Source of the DNA: Gemmatimonadaceae bacterium
GTDB taxonomy: Bacteria; Gemmatimonadota; Gemmatimonadetes; Gemmatimonadales; Gemmatimonadaceae
NCBI GenBank assembly: GCA_036504815.1
Contig: DASXUN010000019.1
Location: 1 to 64,000, forward strand
Direction: 5' to 3'
Length of the DNA stretch: 64,000 nt
Shown here: positions 50,008 to 57,889 of the stretch, piece after piece
How the letters are laid out: each line of letters opens with the position of its first letter
Numbering within the stretch: the first letter of the stretch is position 1
The notes under the pieces: generated by a model
Told to the model about the DNA's origin: nothing
The model's database searches: none
What the model saw: the letters and a program-made list of their open reading frames with translations, nothing else
Program-made: the position numbers and the translations under genes

Positions 50008-50029
50008 CCCTACTCACTCGAGGTTGTCC

Positions 50030-50806
50030 ATGTTGACCCGACGTTCACTCGGTGCGGCTGCCTTCTGCTGCGCATCGGCCACGCTCTCCGCACAGCAGCC
50101 CGCTGGAACCGCCGCGCCGCAACCCGCTGCGCAGCAACCCGCCGCGCCGACCGGTCCCTCACCGCTGGTCACGTTGCGCTCCACCCTGCGACAACTGGTG
50201 ACCAGCCAGGAGGCGTACTTCGCCGATCACGGGACGTACGCAACGGATCTCGCGGCGCTCAAGGCCGCCGGCTTCCGGTCGCCGACGAAAGCGACGCTCA
50301 CACTGCTCGAGTCCAAGGCCACGGGATGGTCGGCTTCGGCGACCCACGCCGGTGTCGCGGGGGCAACCTGCGTGATCTGGGTCGGACGGCCGAGTGACGT
50401 CAAACCGCCGAAAACCGCGCGCGAAGGGCGCGCCGGGCGCGAAGGCGAGCCGACGTGCGACGAGGCGATGGCCGCGGTCGAGAACCAGCAGATCGCCGAG
50501 ATGAAGAGTGCGCTGCGCAACCTGGTGGTCGCCGAGGAGAAGCACTGGGCGGAGCACGGCACCTATACCACGGACGGCTCCCTCCTCGGCCTCTACCCGC
50601 CCCCGAAGGGGACCCGCCCGGCGTTCGCCCCGCAGGTCATTTTCGCCGGTAGCCGCGGGTGGAGCGGCATCGTGGTGCATCGCCGCCTGGGCAAGAGCTG
50701 CGTCATCTACGTGGGCAGCCCGGACGAACTGCCGTTCGTTCCGCGAACCGAGCGCGAGCGCGTCGTCGCATCTAGGGAGGGCGAGCCGGCCTGCGAGCGC
50801 CCGTAG
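50030..50806 (+). CDS. Secreted protein with two pilin-like repeats
   Basis: This 258-residue protein has a signal peptide (ending about LSAQQ) and an Ala/Pro/Gln-rich linker. Two copies of one domain follow: residues about 50-118 (LRQLVTSQEAYFADHGTYATDL) and 165-245 (LRNLVVAEEKHWAEHGTYTTDG). The motif of a helix followed by YFADHGTYxTD resembles the globular start of type IV pilin-like/GspG proteins, but without the methylated hydrophobic helix. It may be a soluble pseudopilin-like or binding protein. It lies 23 bases after the ABC operon and may be its last gene. Confidence 0.6.
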   Translation: MLTRRSLGAAAFCCASATLSAQQPAGTAAPQPAAQQPAAPTGPSPLVTLRSTLRQLVTSQEAYFADHGTYATDLAALKAAGFRSPTKATLTLLESKATGWSASATHAGVAGATCVIWVGRPSDVKPPKTAREGRAGREGEPTCDEAMAAVENQQIAEMKSALRNLVVAEEKHWAEHGTYTTDGSLLGLYPPPKGTRPAFAPQVIFAGSRGWSGIVVHRRLGKSCVIYVGSPDELPFVPRTERERVVASREGEPACERP

Positions 50807-50851
50807 CGCTATCGCACCGTCTGTCGGCGACTTACGGGCCACGGCGGCCCT

Positions 50852-50888
50852 GGCGACTGACACCCCGCCGAGCGAGGTGTCAGTCGCC
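50852..50888 (+). terminator. Hairpin terminator at the end of the ABC operon
   Basis: Perfect 13-base stem GGCGACTGACACC / GGTGTCAGTCGCC with an 11-base loop, 46 bases after the stop at 50806. No T-tract. Confidence 0.65.
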
Positions 50889-50977
50889 GTCCTACATCGG
50901 CACCGTCACATCTGGCGCGTTTCCGCCTGCAAGCGTAAAGTGGTGAAGTTTGCCCCCCTTTTTCCGTAGAGGCCCTC

Positions 50978-51682
50978 ATGCCCCCCATGCTCGGCGCTTT
51001 TTCGCATCGTCGCACGTTTGTGGCCCGTCTTGCCGCCGGTCTCGCCGCGGCCGGAACCGCCATCGTCGCCGGATCCGCACCGGCCTTCGCCGAACCCTCT
51101 CCGAAGGATTTTCGGGCCGCGCGGCATCCGCAGGATGACTGGATGGACGGGCTTCCTGGCAAGCATCGCCTCTTCCTCGACGCCATCTCACCGCAAGGCG
51201 CGGCGGAGGCCATCTCGTTTGCCTCGAACTTCGCATTGGCAAACAAGAACGGGTACGGGCTCGAGGCGGCCGACCTAGCGATCCTGATCGGCTATCGCCA
51301 TTTCGCCACGCCGTTCGCCTTCAACGATTCCGTCTGGGCGAAATACGGCACGTTCTGGGGCGGCGTGATCAACTTCAAGGACCCCGCCACCGGCGCGGCG
51401 CCCCAGCGCAACGCCTGGAACACGAAGGGGCTCCCCGGAATGCAGCCCAATCGCGGCGTGACGGTCGAGGAGGCAGCCGCGCGCGGCTACCAGTTTGCCG
51501 TCTGCGACCTCGCGACGCGCGTCTTTTCCGACTTCACCGCCAAGGGTGTGGGCGGCAAGGCCGACGAGATCTACGCCGAACTCCGCGCCAGCGCCCTCCC
51601 AAACACGCACTTCGTCCCGGCCGGCATCGTGGCGGTCGGGCGGGCGCAGGAGCGGGGGTACGCGTTTAGTTACGTCGGCTAG
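50978..51682 (+). CDS. Tat-exported protein, paralogue A (PGKHRLFLDA family)
   Basis: This 234-residue protein has a twin-arginine-like signal (HRRTFVARL) with a hydrophobic stretch ending APAFAE (about 39). The mature part has LPGKHRLFLDA, an alpha/beta pattern with ADLAILIGYRHFATPFAF, NDSVWAKYG and ARGYQFAVCDLATRVFS. The fold resembles DsrE/DsrF-like proteins (FAVCD strand with a Cys), but this is tentative. It shares PGKHRLFLDA, GYxLxxAD, RHxAT, VWxKY and PATG with the next gene, so the two are paralogues. No enzyme activity can be assigned. Confidence 0.6.
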   Translation: MPPMLGAFSHRRTFVARLAAGLAAAGTAIVAGSAPAFAEPSPKDFRAARHPQDDWMDGLPGKHRLFLDAISPQGAAEAISFASNFALANKNGYGLEAADLAILIGYRHFATPFAFNDSVWAKYGTFWGGVINFKDPATGAAPQRNAWNTKGLPGMQPNRGVTVEEAAARGYQFAVCDLATRVFSDFTAKGVGGKADEIYAELRASALPNTHFVPAGIVAVGRAQERGYAFSYVG

Positions 51683-51688
51683 CGACAA

Positions 51689-51825
51689 CGATTGAGGATG
51701 TGGAATCCGGAACTGGATTCAGGATTGCGATGGAGGACGGCGATGGGCGATTCTTGCTGGGAATCGGCATTCGCTATCCGGATTCGTTATCCTCCATCGC
51801 GATCCGGATTCCAAATCCTCAATCG
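51689..51825. repeat. Inverted-repeat element, family 2
   Basis: Terminal arms 51689-51711 and 51803-51825 are 23 bases each and inverted complements of each other with one mismatch (outermost words CGATTGAGGAT and ATCCTCAATCG). Inner words TGCGATGGAGGA and TCCTCCATCGCG also pair after a 12-base offset. The element is about 137 bases, starts seven bases after the stop of paralogue A and ends nine bases before the ATG of paralogue B. It has no ORF. Related single arms are at 258-310 and 53474-53539. Confidence 0.7.
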
Positions 51826-51833
51826 GGGTTTCC

Positions 51834-52511
51834 ATGCGTCGTCGCACCTTCCTCACCGCCACCTCGCTCGGCGCCGCCTCTCTCGTCTCGCCGCCCCGAA
51901 CGCTCGCGCAGGCGACGCAGGCCACCGCCCCGGACAGCCGTGACCTCCCCCGCTACGCCCAGGATGCCTGGTTCGACAAGGTCCCGGGGAAGCATCGGCT
52001 TTTCCTTGACGCGACCGAGATCGCCGAGGCGGCCGCGGCGCTGGGCTTCGGGTGGAACTTCCTGCGCACCAGCCAGTCGGGATACAACCTGAAGGACGCC
52101 GATCAGGCCGTCATCATCTGCCTGCGCCACAACGCGACGGACGTCGCGTTCTCCAATGAGGTCTGGCAGAAGTACGACGTGCTGCGCAACCAGAAGTACG
52201 AGCATCCCGCGACCGGCAGGAAGGTGAAGGGCGGCAATCTGTTCCGGCCGGGTTCGACCAGGCCCAAGTCGAACCCCGATTCCTTCACCTTCGACGGTCT
52301 CGCCCGCCGCGGCGTGCACTTCGCCATCTGCGGCGTCGCCACCCGCGGCCTCGCCGGGATGATCGCCGGTGCGAAGGCGAGCCACGACGACGTGGAAGCG
52401 GTGATGGATGAACTCGTGAAGTCGCTGCCGGCCAACGCGCACGTGACGGCCTCCGGCATCCTCGCCGCGCAGCGGGCGGGTGAATACGGATACACCGTAT
52501 TGCGCGCCTGA
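51834..52511 (+). CDS. Tat-exported protein, paralogue B (PGKHRLFLDA family)
   Basis: This 225-residue protein has a clear twin-arginine signal (RRRTFLTATSLG) ending near TLAQA (about 25). The mature part shares VPGKHRLFLDA, GYNLKDADQAVIICLRHNAT, NEVWQKY and ATGRKVKGG with paralogue A, and has HFAICGVATRGLAG where A has FAVCDLATRVFS. A single conserved Cys in that strand could be functional, as in DsrE-like proteins, by inference. The ATG follows the inverted-repeat element directly, with no Shine-Dalgarno closer than GGGG at 51824-51827. Confidence 0.6.
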   Translation: MRRRTFLTATSLGAASLVSPPRTLAQATQATAPDSRDLPRYAQDAWFDKVPGKHRLFLDATEIAEAAAALGFGWNFLRTSQSGYNLKDADQAVIICLRHNATDVAFSNEVWQKYDVLRNQKYEHPATGRKVKGGNLFRPGSTRPKSNPDSFTFDGLARRGVHFAICGVATRGLAGMIAGAKASHDDVEAVMDELVKSLPANAHVTASGILAAQRAGEYGYTVLRA

Positions 52512-52743
52512 ACGGTGTCAGACCCTCTCTGACACGCGCCATCGGAGCAGGAAACTTCCCCTCCGGGCACGGGTAGAGAACCTGTCGCTGCGAAGTGGCA
52601 GCGATCAACACCGTCAGAACTCCGGGCCGAGTGGCCCGGCCAAAGCGAAGGCAGGTGACAGTCAGCGACACGTGTCGCACCTGACCGGCCATCGTCGCGC
52701 GAAAGCAGCATCGCGCGATTGTCCAGCAACCGGGAGTCCGACT
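52512..52743 (+). other. 232-base gap with a weak hairpin after paralogue B
   Basis: A small hairpin GTGTCAGA / TCTGACAC (52515-52535, loop of five) follows the stop and may end the upstream transcript. The remaining 200 bases form the 5' region of the lipoprotein gene. No ORF, riboswitch or promoter was recognised with confidence. GGGAG at 52732-52736 is a fair ribosome site for ATG 52744. Confidence 0.4.
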
Positions 52744-53379
52744 ATGTCAACCCACGCGTTTCGAAGAACTGTAGTGACCATTGCCGTGCTCGGCACGGTG
52801 TCGGCGATCGCGGCCTGTTCGTCCGACTCCACCGGGCCGTCGCGCGGCACCATCGCCGTGAAGCTCACGGACGCGCCGTTTCCGCTCGACTCGTTGAGCA
52901 GCGTCAACGTGTTTGTCGTGCGCGTCGACGCACGGACCGCGGCGGCCGACTCCGCCGCCGCCGCGCAGGGCGCCGGCAGCGACAGCGCCCACGTCAATGG
53001 ATGGACCACGCTGGCCACTCCGAACGCCAGCGTCAACCTCCTGGCGTACCAGAACGGCACGACACTCGGCCTCGGCCACGCCAACGTCGCGACGGGTTCC
53101 TATCAGGGATTCCGGCTCGTGATCGATCCTTCCAAGTCGAACGTGACCCTCAAGTCGGGCCTGGTCCTCACTGGATCGAGCACGCCGAACATCGCCTTCC
53201 CGAGCGGCGCCACGGCCGGACTCAAGATCGCGCTCGCCGCGCCCGTGGTCGTGACGGCCGGCGACACCACCACGATGGTGGTGGACTTCAACGTCGCGAG
53301 CAGCTTCGTGATGCGCGGCAACTCGCTCTCGCAGAACGGCCTGTTGTTCAAGCCCGTGATCACCGCGACCGTGAAGTAG
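52744..53379 (+). CDS. DUF4382-like secreted lipoprotein
   Basis: This 211-residue protein has a lipobox (VSAIAACSSD, Cys23) and then a beta-rich domain of the DUF4382 type: GTIAVKLTDAPFPLDSLSSVNVFVVRV, an Ala/Ser-rich loop, WTTLATPNASVNLLAYQNGT, GSYQGFRLVID and VVTAGDTTTMVVDFNVASSFV. The family is common in envelope-rich bacteria; its role is unknown to me, possibly carbohydrate or metal binding on the outer membrane. It is followed by a strong bidirectional hairpin. Confidence 0.75.
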   Translation: MSTHAFRRTVVTIAVLGTVSAIAACSSDSTGPSRGTIAVKLTDAPFPLDSLSSVNVFVVRVDARTAAADSAAAAQGAGSDSAHVNGWTTLATPNASVNLLAYQNGTTLGLGHANVATGSYQGFRLVIDPSKSNVTLKSGLVLTGSSTPNIAFPSGATAGLKIALAAPVVVTAGDTTTMVVDFNVASSFVMRGNSLSQNGLLFKPVITATVK

Positions 53380-53436
53380 ACGGCCGTCGGCGCCACGAGG
53401 AGTCTCCTCCGTGGCCGCAGCGCACAACCGCAACGC

Positions 53437-53472
53437 ACGAGGCCCCGGCGGATACACCCGCCGGGGCCTCGT
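53437..53472. terminator. Bidirectional terminator between the DUF4382 and VPS10-like genes
   Basis: Perfect 15-base stem ACGAGGCCCCGGCGG / CCGCCGGGGCCTCGT with an ATACAC loop, between convergent stop codons. Confidence 0.8.
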
Positions 53473-53473
53473 C

Positions 53474-53539
53474 GCAATCGCCAATCGTCATCCGGAATCG
53501 CCATCCTCAATCCCGTTCCGAATTCCCAGTCCTAAATCA
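53474..53539 (-). repeat. Dispersed intergenic repeat, family 2, abutting a stop codon
   Basis: Read on the minus strand it carries GGAATTCGGA, GGGATTGAGGAT and GGCGATTGC in order, like 258-310. It fills the gap between the terminator hairpin and the stop codon (53540-53542) of the VPS10-like gene exactly. Confidence 0.6.
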
Positions 53540-56500
53540 TCACGGCACCACCCGTGGCCCCTGCGGCGTGATCACATGCGGCGTCCCCTTCAGCATGTCA
53601 TTGATCTTCCCCACGCGATCCTTGATGGCCGCGTCGAGGCGCGCCTGCGCCGTATCCGATTCGGTGCGGAGCTCGCCCGCGCGCACCCTCTCGCCCTCGG
53701 TGATCGGCCACTGCGGACGCGAGACCATTCCGCCGACGGTCTGCACTTCTTCACGCAGCCGTGGGTATTGCCGGTACCCCAGTCCGGCGAGCGGACGGGC
53801 CAGCACGGAGTCTCGGAATTGACGGAGATCCTTGAGCGTGCCGTCAATCTCCGCCAGCACCGCCGCATTGTCGCGCGCGTCGCGCCGCAGGGTGGTCTGC
53901 GTGTTCGTGAGTTGCGTGATCAGGTCGTCGGTGCTTGCGATGACGCGCGTCACGCGCTGCGTCAGCGCCTGGAGCTGGAGCGCCGCGTCGTGCTGCGCCG
54001 TCACCTGCGCCGGCGTCATCTCCACGCGCGGGTCGTTCTGGATGGTCACCGGCCTGGTGTACTTCTTGCCGCCGACAATCAGTGACACTTGGTAGGTCCC
54101 CGGCAGGACCGCGACGCCACCGCCGCCGAAGAAGCCGCCTCCGCCTCCCGCCTCGGGCTCGCGTCCAGCCGCGGCCCGCCGCTGTTCGCGCAGGGCGGCC
54201 AGCGAGGTGTCCGGCGCAGCGCCTGCGGCCGCGCCACCCGGGCCAGCCGCCCCGCCGGGCCCGCGTCCACCACCGCGTCCGCCAAAGCCGTCCCCCACGG
54301 TGTCGTAGCGGCCATCCCACGTGATCCGGTTCACCCCCGCCTCATCCATCACCCGATTGAAGCGCCGCACCACGCGGCCGCTCGCGTCGGCAATCTCGAT
54401 ATTCACCTCGCCCGCCGGCTGTTCCCTCAGGTAGTACGAGATGATCGCGCCATTGGGCGGGTTGTCTCCCGCCCACTTGCGCTGCCCAAGGTTGCCGTCC
54501 TTGCTCCAGAGATTCCAGCGAGTCGCCGGCCGGATGTCGAACAGTTCAGCTTCCTGTGCCCGTGCCTGTGTCTCCGCGATGCCTTGGATCGCGGTCAGGT
54601 CATCCAGGATGTACAGGCCGCGCCCATGCGTGGCGACCAGCAGGTCGTTGTCGCGCGGGTGCACCTGGATGTCACGCACGGGCGTCACCGGCAGGTCGCC
54701 GCGCAGCGACACCCAATGCGCTCCGCGATCCCACGACGCCCAGATGCCGGCCTCAGTGCCGACGTACAGCAGGTTCCGGTTCTTGGGATCCTCGCGCACG
54801 ACGTGCGTCCACCAGGCCTTGTCCGGCAGGTCGCCGCGGATGCTCTTCCACGTCTTGCCGAAGTCCGTCGTCACGTAGACGTACGGCGCGTAGTCGTCAT
54901 CCTGGTGATGGTCGGCCGTCACGTACGCGGTGCCGACGTCGAAGTGCGACGCTTCCACCGTCGCGATCCACGCGTTGGGCTTGAGCCCCGGCACGTTCAC
55001 GAAGACGTTGGTCCACGAGTGGCCGCCGTCCCGCGTCACCTGCACGTTGCCGTCGTCCGAGCCCGTCCAGATCACGTTGCTGTCGAGCGGACTCGGCGCG
55101 ATGCTCAGCAGTGTGCTGTGAAACTCGGCGGCGGTGTTGTCCACGACGATCTCGCCGCCGCTGGACTGCTGCTTCCTGGGGTCGTTGGTCGTGAGATCGG
55201 GGGAGATGACGTCCCACTTCAGGCCGTAGTTGGTCGACTTGAAGAGCACGTTGCCGCCGAAGTACGCCACCGCCGGGTTCTGCGGCGAGAGGGCGATCGG
55301 CGAATTCCAGTTGAAGCGATCCTTGTGCCCGATCATCGCGTCACCCACCGAGCCGACACGATTCGGATACGGATAGATGGTCTTCTGCGCACCGCTGCGC
55401 GTGTCGGTGATGTTGAGCATCCCGCCCTGCGAATTGCTGAACACCAGCCACGGCTTGTCCAGCACCGGCACGGTGAAGAAGCCGTCGCCGCCCGACACCG
55501 TATACCAGTCGTCGGTGCGGATGCCCTGCCCGCTCAGTGAATTGCTCGCGCCGCACCAGTTGCCATTGTCCTGCAACCCGCCGCAGACGCGATAGGGCGT
55601 CTGCAAGTCGTAGTTGATGTGATAGAACTGCGTGAACGGGAAGGTGTTGACGACGTCCCAGTTCTTGCCGCCATCGCGGCTCACCTGCCAGCCCCCGTCG
55701 CTGCCGCTCAGGATGTAGCGCGGATCGACGGGGTCGATCCACATCGCCTGATGGTCGCCGTGCACGTCGCGCGCGATGGTGCGGAAGTTCAGCCCGCCGT
55801 CCTCGGAGAAGTAGAGGCCGCCCGAGAGGGCGAAGACGCGGTTGGGGTTCCTGGGGTCGACGCGGATGTCGGCGTAGTAGAAGGGCCGGAAGTTGATGTT
55901 GGGATCGCGGTTCACCGTGCGCCAGGTCTTGCCGCCGTCTTCGGTGCGCCACAGCTCGCCCTCGTCCTTCGTCTCGCTGATCACGTACACGATGTCCGGG
56001 TCGCTCGGCGCCACCGCTACGCCAATCCGGTCCATCGCCTTGCGGGGGAGGCCGTTCAGCTTGTCAGGGCCGGACAGCTTCTCCCAGGTGGCGCCGCCGT
56101 TCACCGACTTGTAGACCGCCGTATTGCCGGCGCCTGACTCCAGGTGCCACGCCCATCGCCGGTACGTGTACATCCCCGCGTAGACGATGTTGCTGTTGGC
56201 CGGATCCGCCGAGATGTCCGAGCACGAGGTCTGCGGATCCACGTAGAGCACCTTCTTCCAGTTCGCCCCGCCGTCCGTGGTCTTGTAGACCCCGCGATCC
56301 TCGTTGGCTCCCCACTCGCGGCCGAGAACGCAGGCGTAGACGATGTCCGGATTCCTCGCGTCCACGACGAGGCGCGCAATCTTGTCGGACTTCTCCAGCC
56401 CGATGTGCGTCCAGTGATCGCCCCCGTCGATGGACTTGTACATCCCGTCGCCCACCGACGCGTTGTTGCGAGGGTTCCCCTCTCCCGTGCCCACGTAGAT

Positions 56501-56869
56501 GACGTTCTTGTCGCTCGGCGCGATGGCGATGGCGCCGATGGAGCCCGCCCCCGCCTTGTCGAAGATGGGCGTGAAGGTTGTTCCGCCATTCGTCGTCTTG
56601 ATGATCCCGCCGTTCGCACCCGCCACGTAGTACGTGAGCGGGTCGCCCGGGACGCCGACGATCTCCGAGATGCGGCCGGCGTTGTTGGTCGGACCCACCG
56701 AGCGCCACGTGATGCGCTGCAGCAGCGCCGCATAGTCGGGCGCCGGTATGGCGGCCGCGACCGCTCCGGCCTTGCCTCCGCGAGATGGCTGCTGTGCGGA
56801 AAGGATGCCGGCACTCGCCACGGCGAATGCAGCGACACGGACGATCGAACGTTTGCTCGAAGGCGACAT
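53540..56869 (-). CDS. Secreted sortilin-like (VPS10/BNR-repeat) beta-propeller protein
   Basis: This 1109-residue protein has a signal peptide (to about LSAQQ, 30) and many BNR/sortilin-type repeats such as YKSIDGGDHWTHIG, YKTTDGGANWKKVL, YKSVNGGATWEKL, WRTEDGGKTWRTV and QVTRDGGHSWTNV, the S/T-x-D-G-G-x-x-W pattern of ten-bladed propellers (about 40-760). A FlgD-like Ig domain (ISYYLREQPAGEVNIEIAD, about 800-870) and a Gly-rich linker follow, then a helical C-terminus. The family is widespread as periplasmic or surface proteins, with assumed binding or glycosidase-like roles. It is last in the minus-strand susCD cluster. Confidence 0.82.
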   Translation of the reverse strand: MSPSSKRSIVRVAAFAVASAGILSAQQPSRGGKAGAVAAAIPAPDYAALLQRITWRSVGPTNNAGRISEIVGVPGDPLTYYVAGANGGIIKTTNGGTTFTPIFDKAGAGSIGAIAIAPSDKNVIYVGTGEGNPRNNASVGDGMYKSIDGGDHWTHIGLEKSDKIARLVVDARNPDIVYACVLGREWGANEDRGVYKTTDGGANWKKVLYVDPQTSCSDISADPANSNIVYAGMYTYRRWAWHLESGAGNTAVYKSVNGGATWEKLSGPDKLNGLPRKAMDRIGVAVAPSDPDIVYVISETKDEGELWRTEDGGKTWRTVNRDPNINFRPFYYADIRVDPRNPNRVFALSGGLYFSEDGGLNFRTIARDVHGDHQAMWIDPVDPRYILSGSDGGWQVSRDGGKNWDVVNTFPFTQFYHINYDLQTPYRVCGGLQDNGNWCGASNSLSGQGIRTDDWYTVSGGDGFFTVPVLDKPWLVFSNSQGGMLNITDTRSGAQKTIYPYPNRVGSVGDAMIGHKDRFNWNSPIALSPQNPAVAYFGGNVLFKSTNYGLKWDVISPDLTTNDPRKQQSSGGEIVVDNTAAEFHSTLLSIAPSPLDSNVIWTGSDDGNVQVTRDGGHSWTNVFVNVPGLKPNAWIATVEASHFDVGTAYVTADHHQDDDYAPYVYVTTDFGKTWKSIRGDLPDKAWWTHVVREDPKNRNLLYVGTEAGIWASWDRGAHWVSLRGDLPVTPVRDIQVHPRDNDLLVATHGRGLYILDDLTAIQGIAETQARAQEAELFDIRPATRWNLWSKDGNLGQRKWAGDNPPNGAIISYYLREQPAGEVNIEIADASGRVVRRFNRVMDEAGVNRITWDGRYDTVGDGFGGRGGGRGPGGAAGPGGAAAGAAPDTSLAALREQRRAAAGREPEAGGGGGFFGGGGVAVLPGTYQVSLIVGGKKYTRPVTIQNDPRVEMTPAQVTAQHDAALQLQALTQRVTRVIASTDDLITQLTNTQTTLRRDARDNAAVLAEIDGTLKDLRQFRDSVLARPLAGLGYRQYPRLREEVQTVGGMVSRPQWPITEGERVRAGELRTESDTAQARLDAAIKDRVGKINDMLKGTPHVITPQGPRVVP

Positions 56870-56984
56870 GGGAGCGTCGGGGCTGAGGTATACACGGCCA
56901 GGAGGAGGGCGCGACCCGGTCACCGGCCGGCCGAAGCCGCAGTGACGGGACGCCTCAAGTCTTACGGCGAAAGGCCCCAGAGCG

Positions 56985-57800
56985 CTACCGGAATCCGTCG
57001 CGCGTCCAGACCAGCACCACGCCGCACCCCGAGTTCAGCGCGGCGTACTGCGCCGGAACCGTGGCGGAGCCGGCGTACACCTCGATGCCGGCAATCTCTC
57101 GCGGCGGCGGCATCAGGTTCAGGTTGAAGGGCTTTGGCATTTGCACGCCGTCGGTCAGCACGGTCATCGCGCATTCGCCCTGCATGACGCCGCCGCCGCG
57201 CTTGCCCAGCGCGAAATACTCGGCCATCGGCCCCTTCGTATAGCTCGGCGACACGTTGATGGTCCGGAAGCTCCGCAACAGGTCCTTCACCTCGAGCGCC
57301 GCACGCCGCTCGATGTCGTCCTGTGTCATGAACTCGCCGAGCCCCAGCTTGCGACGGGCGTCGAACTCCCGCATCCGCGGCGACTGCCGGCGTTCGGTGA
57401 CGACCACCGTGTCGAGGGATTGCGGCGCGCGCTCGAGCGCAAAGGTGAGCCGCAAGGTGTCGTTGGGAATCACCTCGACAAGGTCGGTAAGCGGCCGGTA
57501 GCCGACGCGCCGGACGATGAGCAGGTAGCCGCCCGCCGGGGTGCCGAGCACCCGGAAGCGCCCGTTCTCCCGCGTGCGAACCCGGACCTGCGAGCGCAAC
57601 ACCGTCACCTCGGCGCCGGCGAGGGGGACGAGGTTGGTATCGGTGACCAGCCCGTCAATCACTCCCAGTGGCGCCTGGCGCAGGGTGTCGCGCGTGGCGG
57701 GCATGCCGGGCAACGTCGACTGGACGCGCTGCCCAGCAGCGCACACGGACGTCATCGAGAGCACCGCGACGACGCGCAGACACTGTCGGAGACTGGTCAT
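56985..57800 (-). CDS. Plug-only TonB-receptor-like protein with carboxypeptidase-regulatory-like domain
   Basis: This 271-residue protein has a signal peptide (to about VCAAGQ, 23), a CarboxypepD_reg-like domain (about 45-125: GLVTDTNLVPLAGAEVTVL, GRFRVLGTPAGGYLLIVRRVGY) and a plug-like segment (about 135-271: DTVVVTERRQSPRMREFDARRK, IAGIEVYAGSATVPAQYAALNSGCGVVLVWTR). The barrel is absent, so it cannot be a complete receptor. It is followed at 56869 by the VPS10-like gene and preceded by susD. It may be a soluble or membrane-associated partner that borrows receptor folds. Confidence 0.75.
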   Translation of the reverse strand: MTSLRQCLRVVAVLSMTSVCAAGQRVQSTLPGMPATRDTLRQAPLGVIDGLVTDTNLVPLAGAEVTVLRSQVRVRTRENGRFRVLGTPAGGYLLIVRRVGYRPLTDLVEVIPNDTLRLTFALERAPQSLDTVVVTERRQSPRMREFDARRKLGLGEFMTQDDIERRAALEVKDLLRSFRTINVSPSYTKGPMAEYFALGKRGGGVMQGECAMTVLTDGVQMPKPFNLNLMPPPREIAGIEVYAGSATVPAQYAALNSGCGVVLVWTRDGFR

Positions 57801-57810
57801 CGCTGGAATG

Positions 57811-57816
57811 ATAATA
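57811..57816 (-). promoter_or_regulatory. Candidate -10 element of the plug-protein gene
   Basis: On the minus strand TATTAT occurs here, an AT-rich hexamer in GC-rich surroundings, 11 bases before ATG 57800. The predicted transcript would start within a few bases of the ATG, so translation would be nearly leaderless. No clear -35 is visible. Confidence 0.35.
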
Positions 57817-57826
57817 CGGCGCGCGC

Positions 57827-57859
57827 GCGGCGGGGGCGCCCACCGGACGCCCCCGCCGC
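57827..57859 (-). terminator. Hairpin terminator after the susD gene
   Basis: Perfect 12-base stem GCGGCGGGGGCG / CGCCCCCGCCGC with a nine-base loop, 31 bases after the susD stop (57890) and before the plug gene on the same strand. It suggests that susCD and the plug gene are at least partly separate transcripts. Confidence 0.65.
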
Positions 57860-57889
57860 CAGCCATCGAGACTTCTCCAGCGCAGTGGA

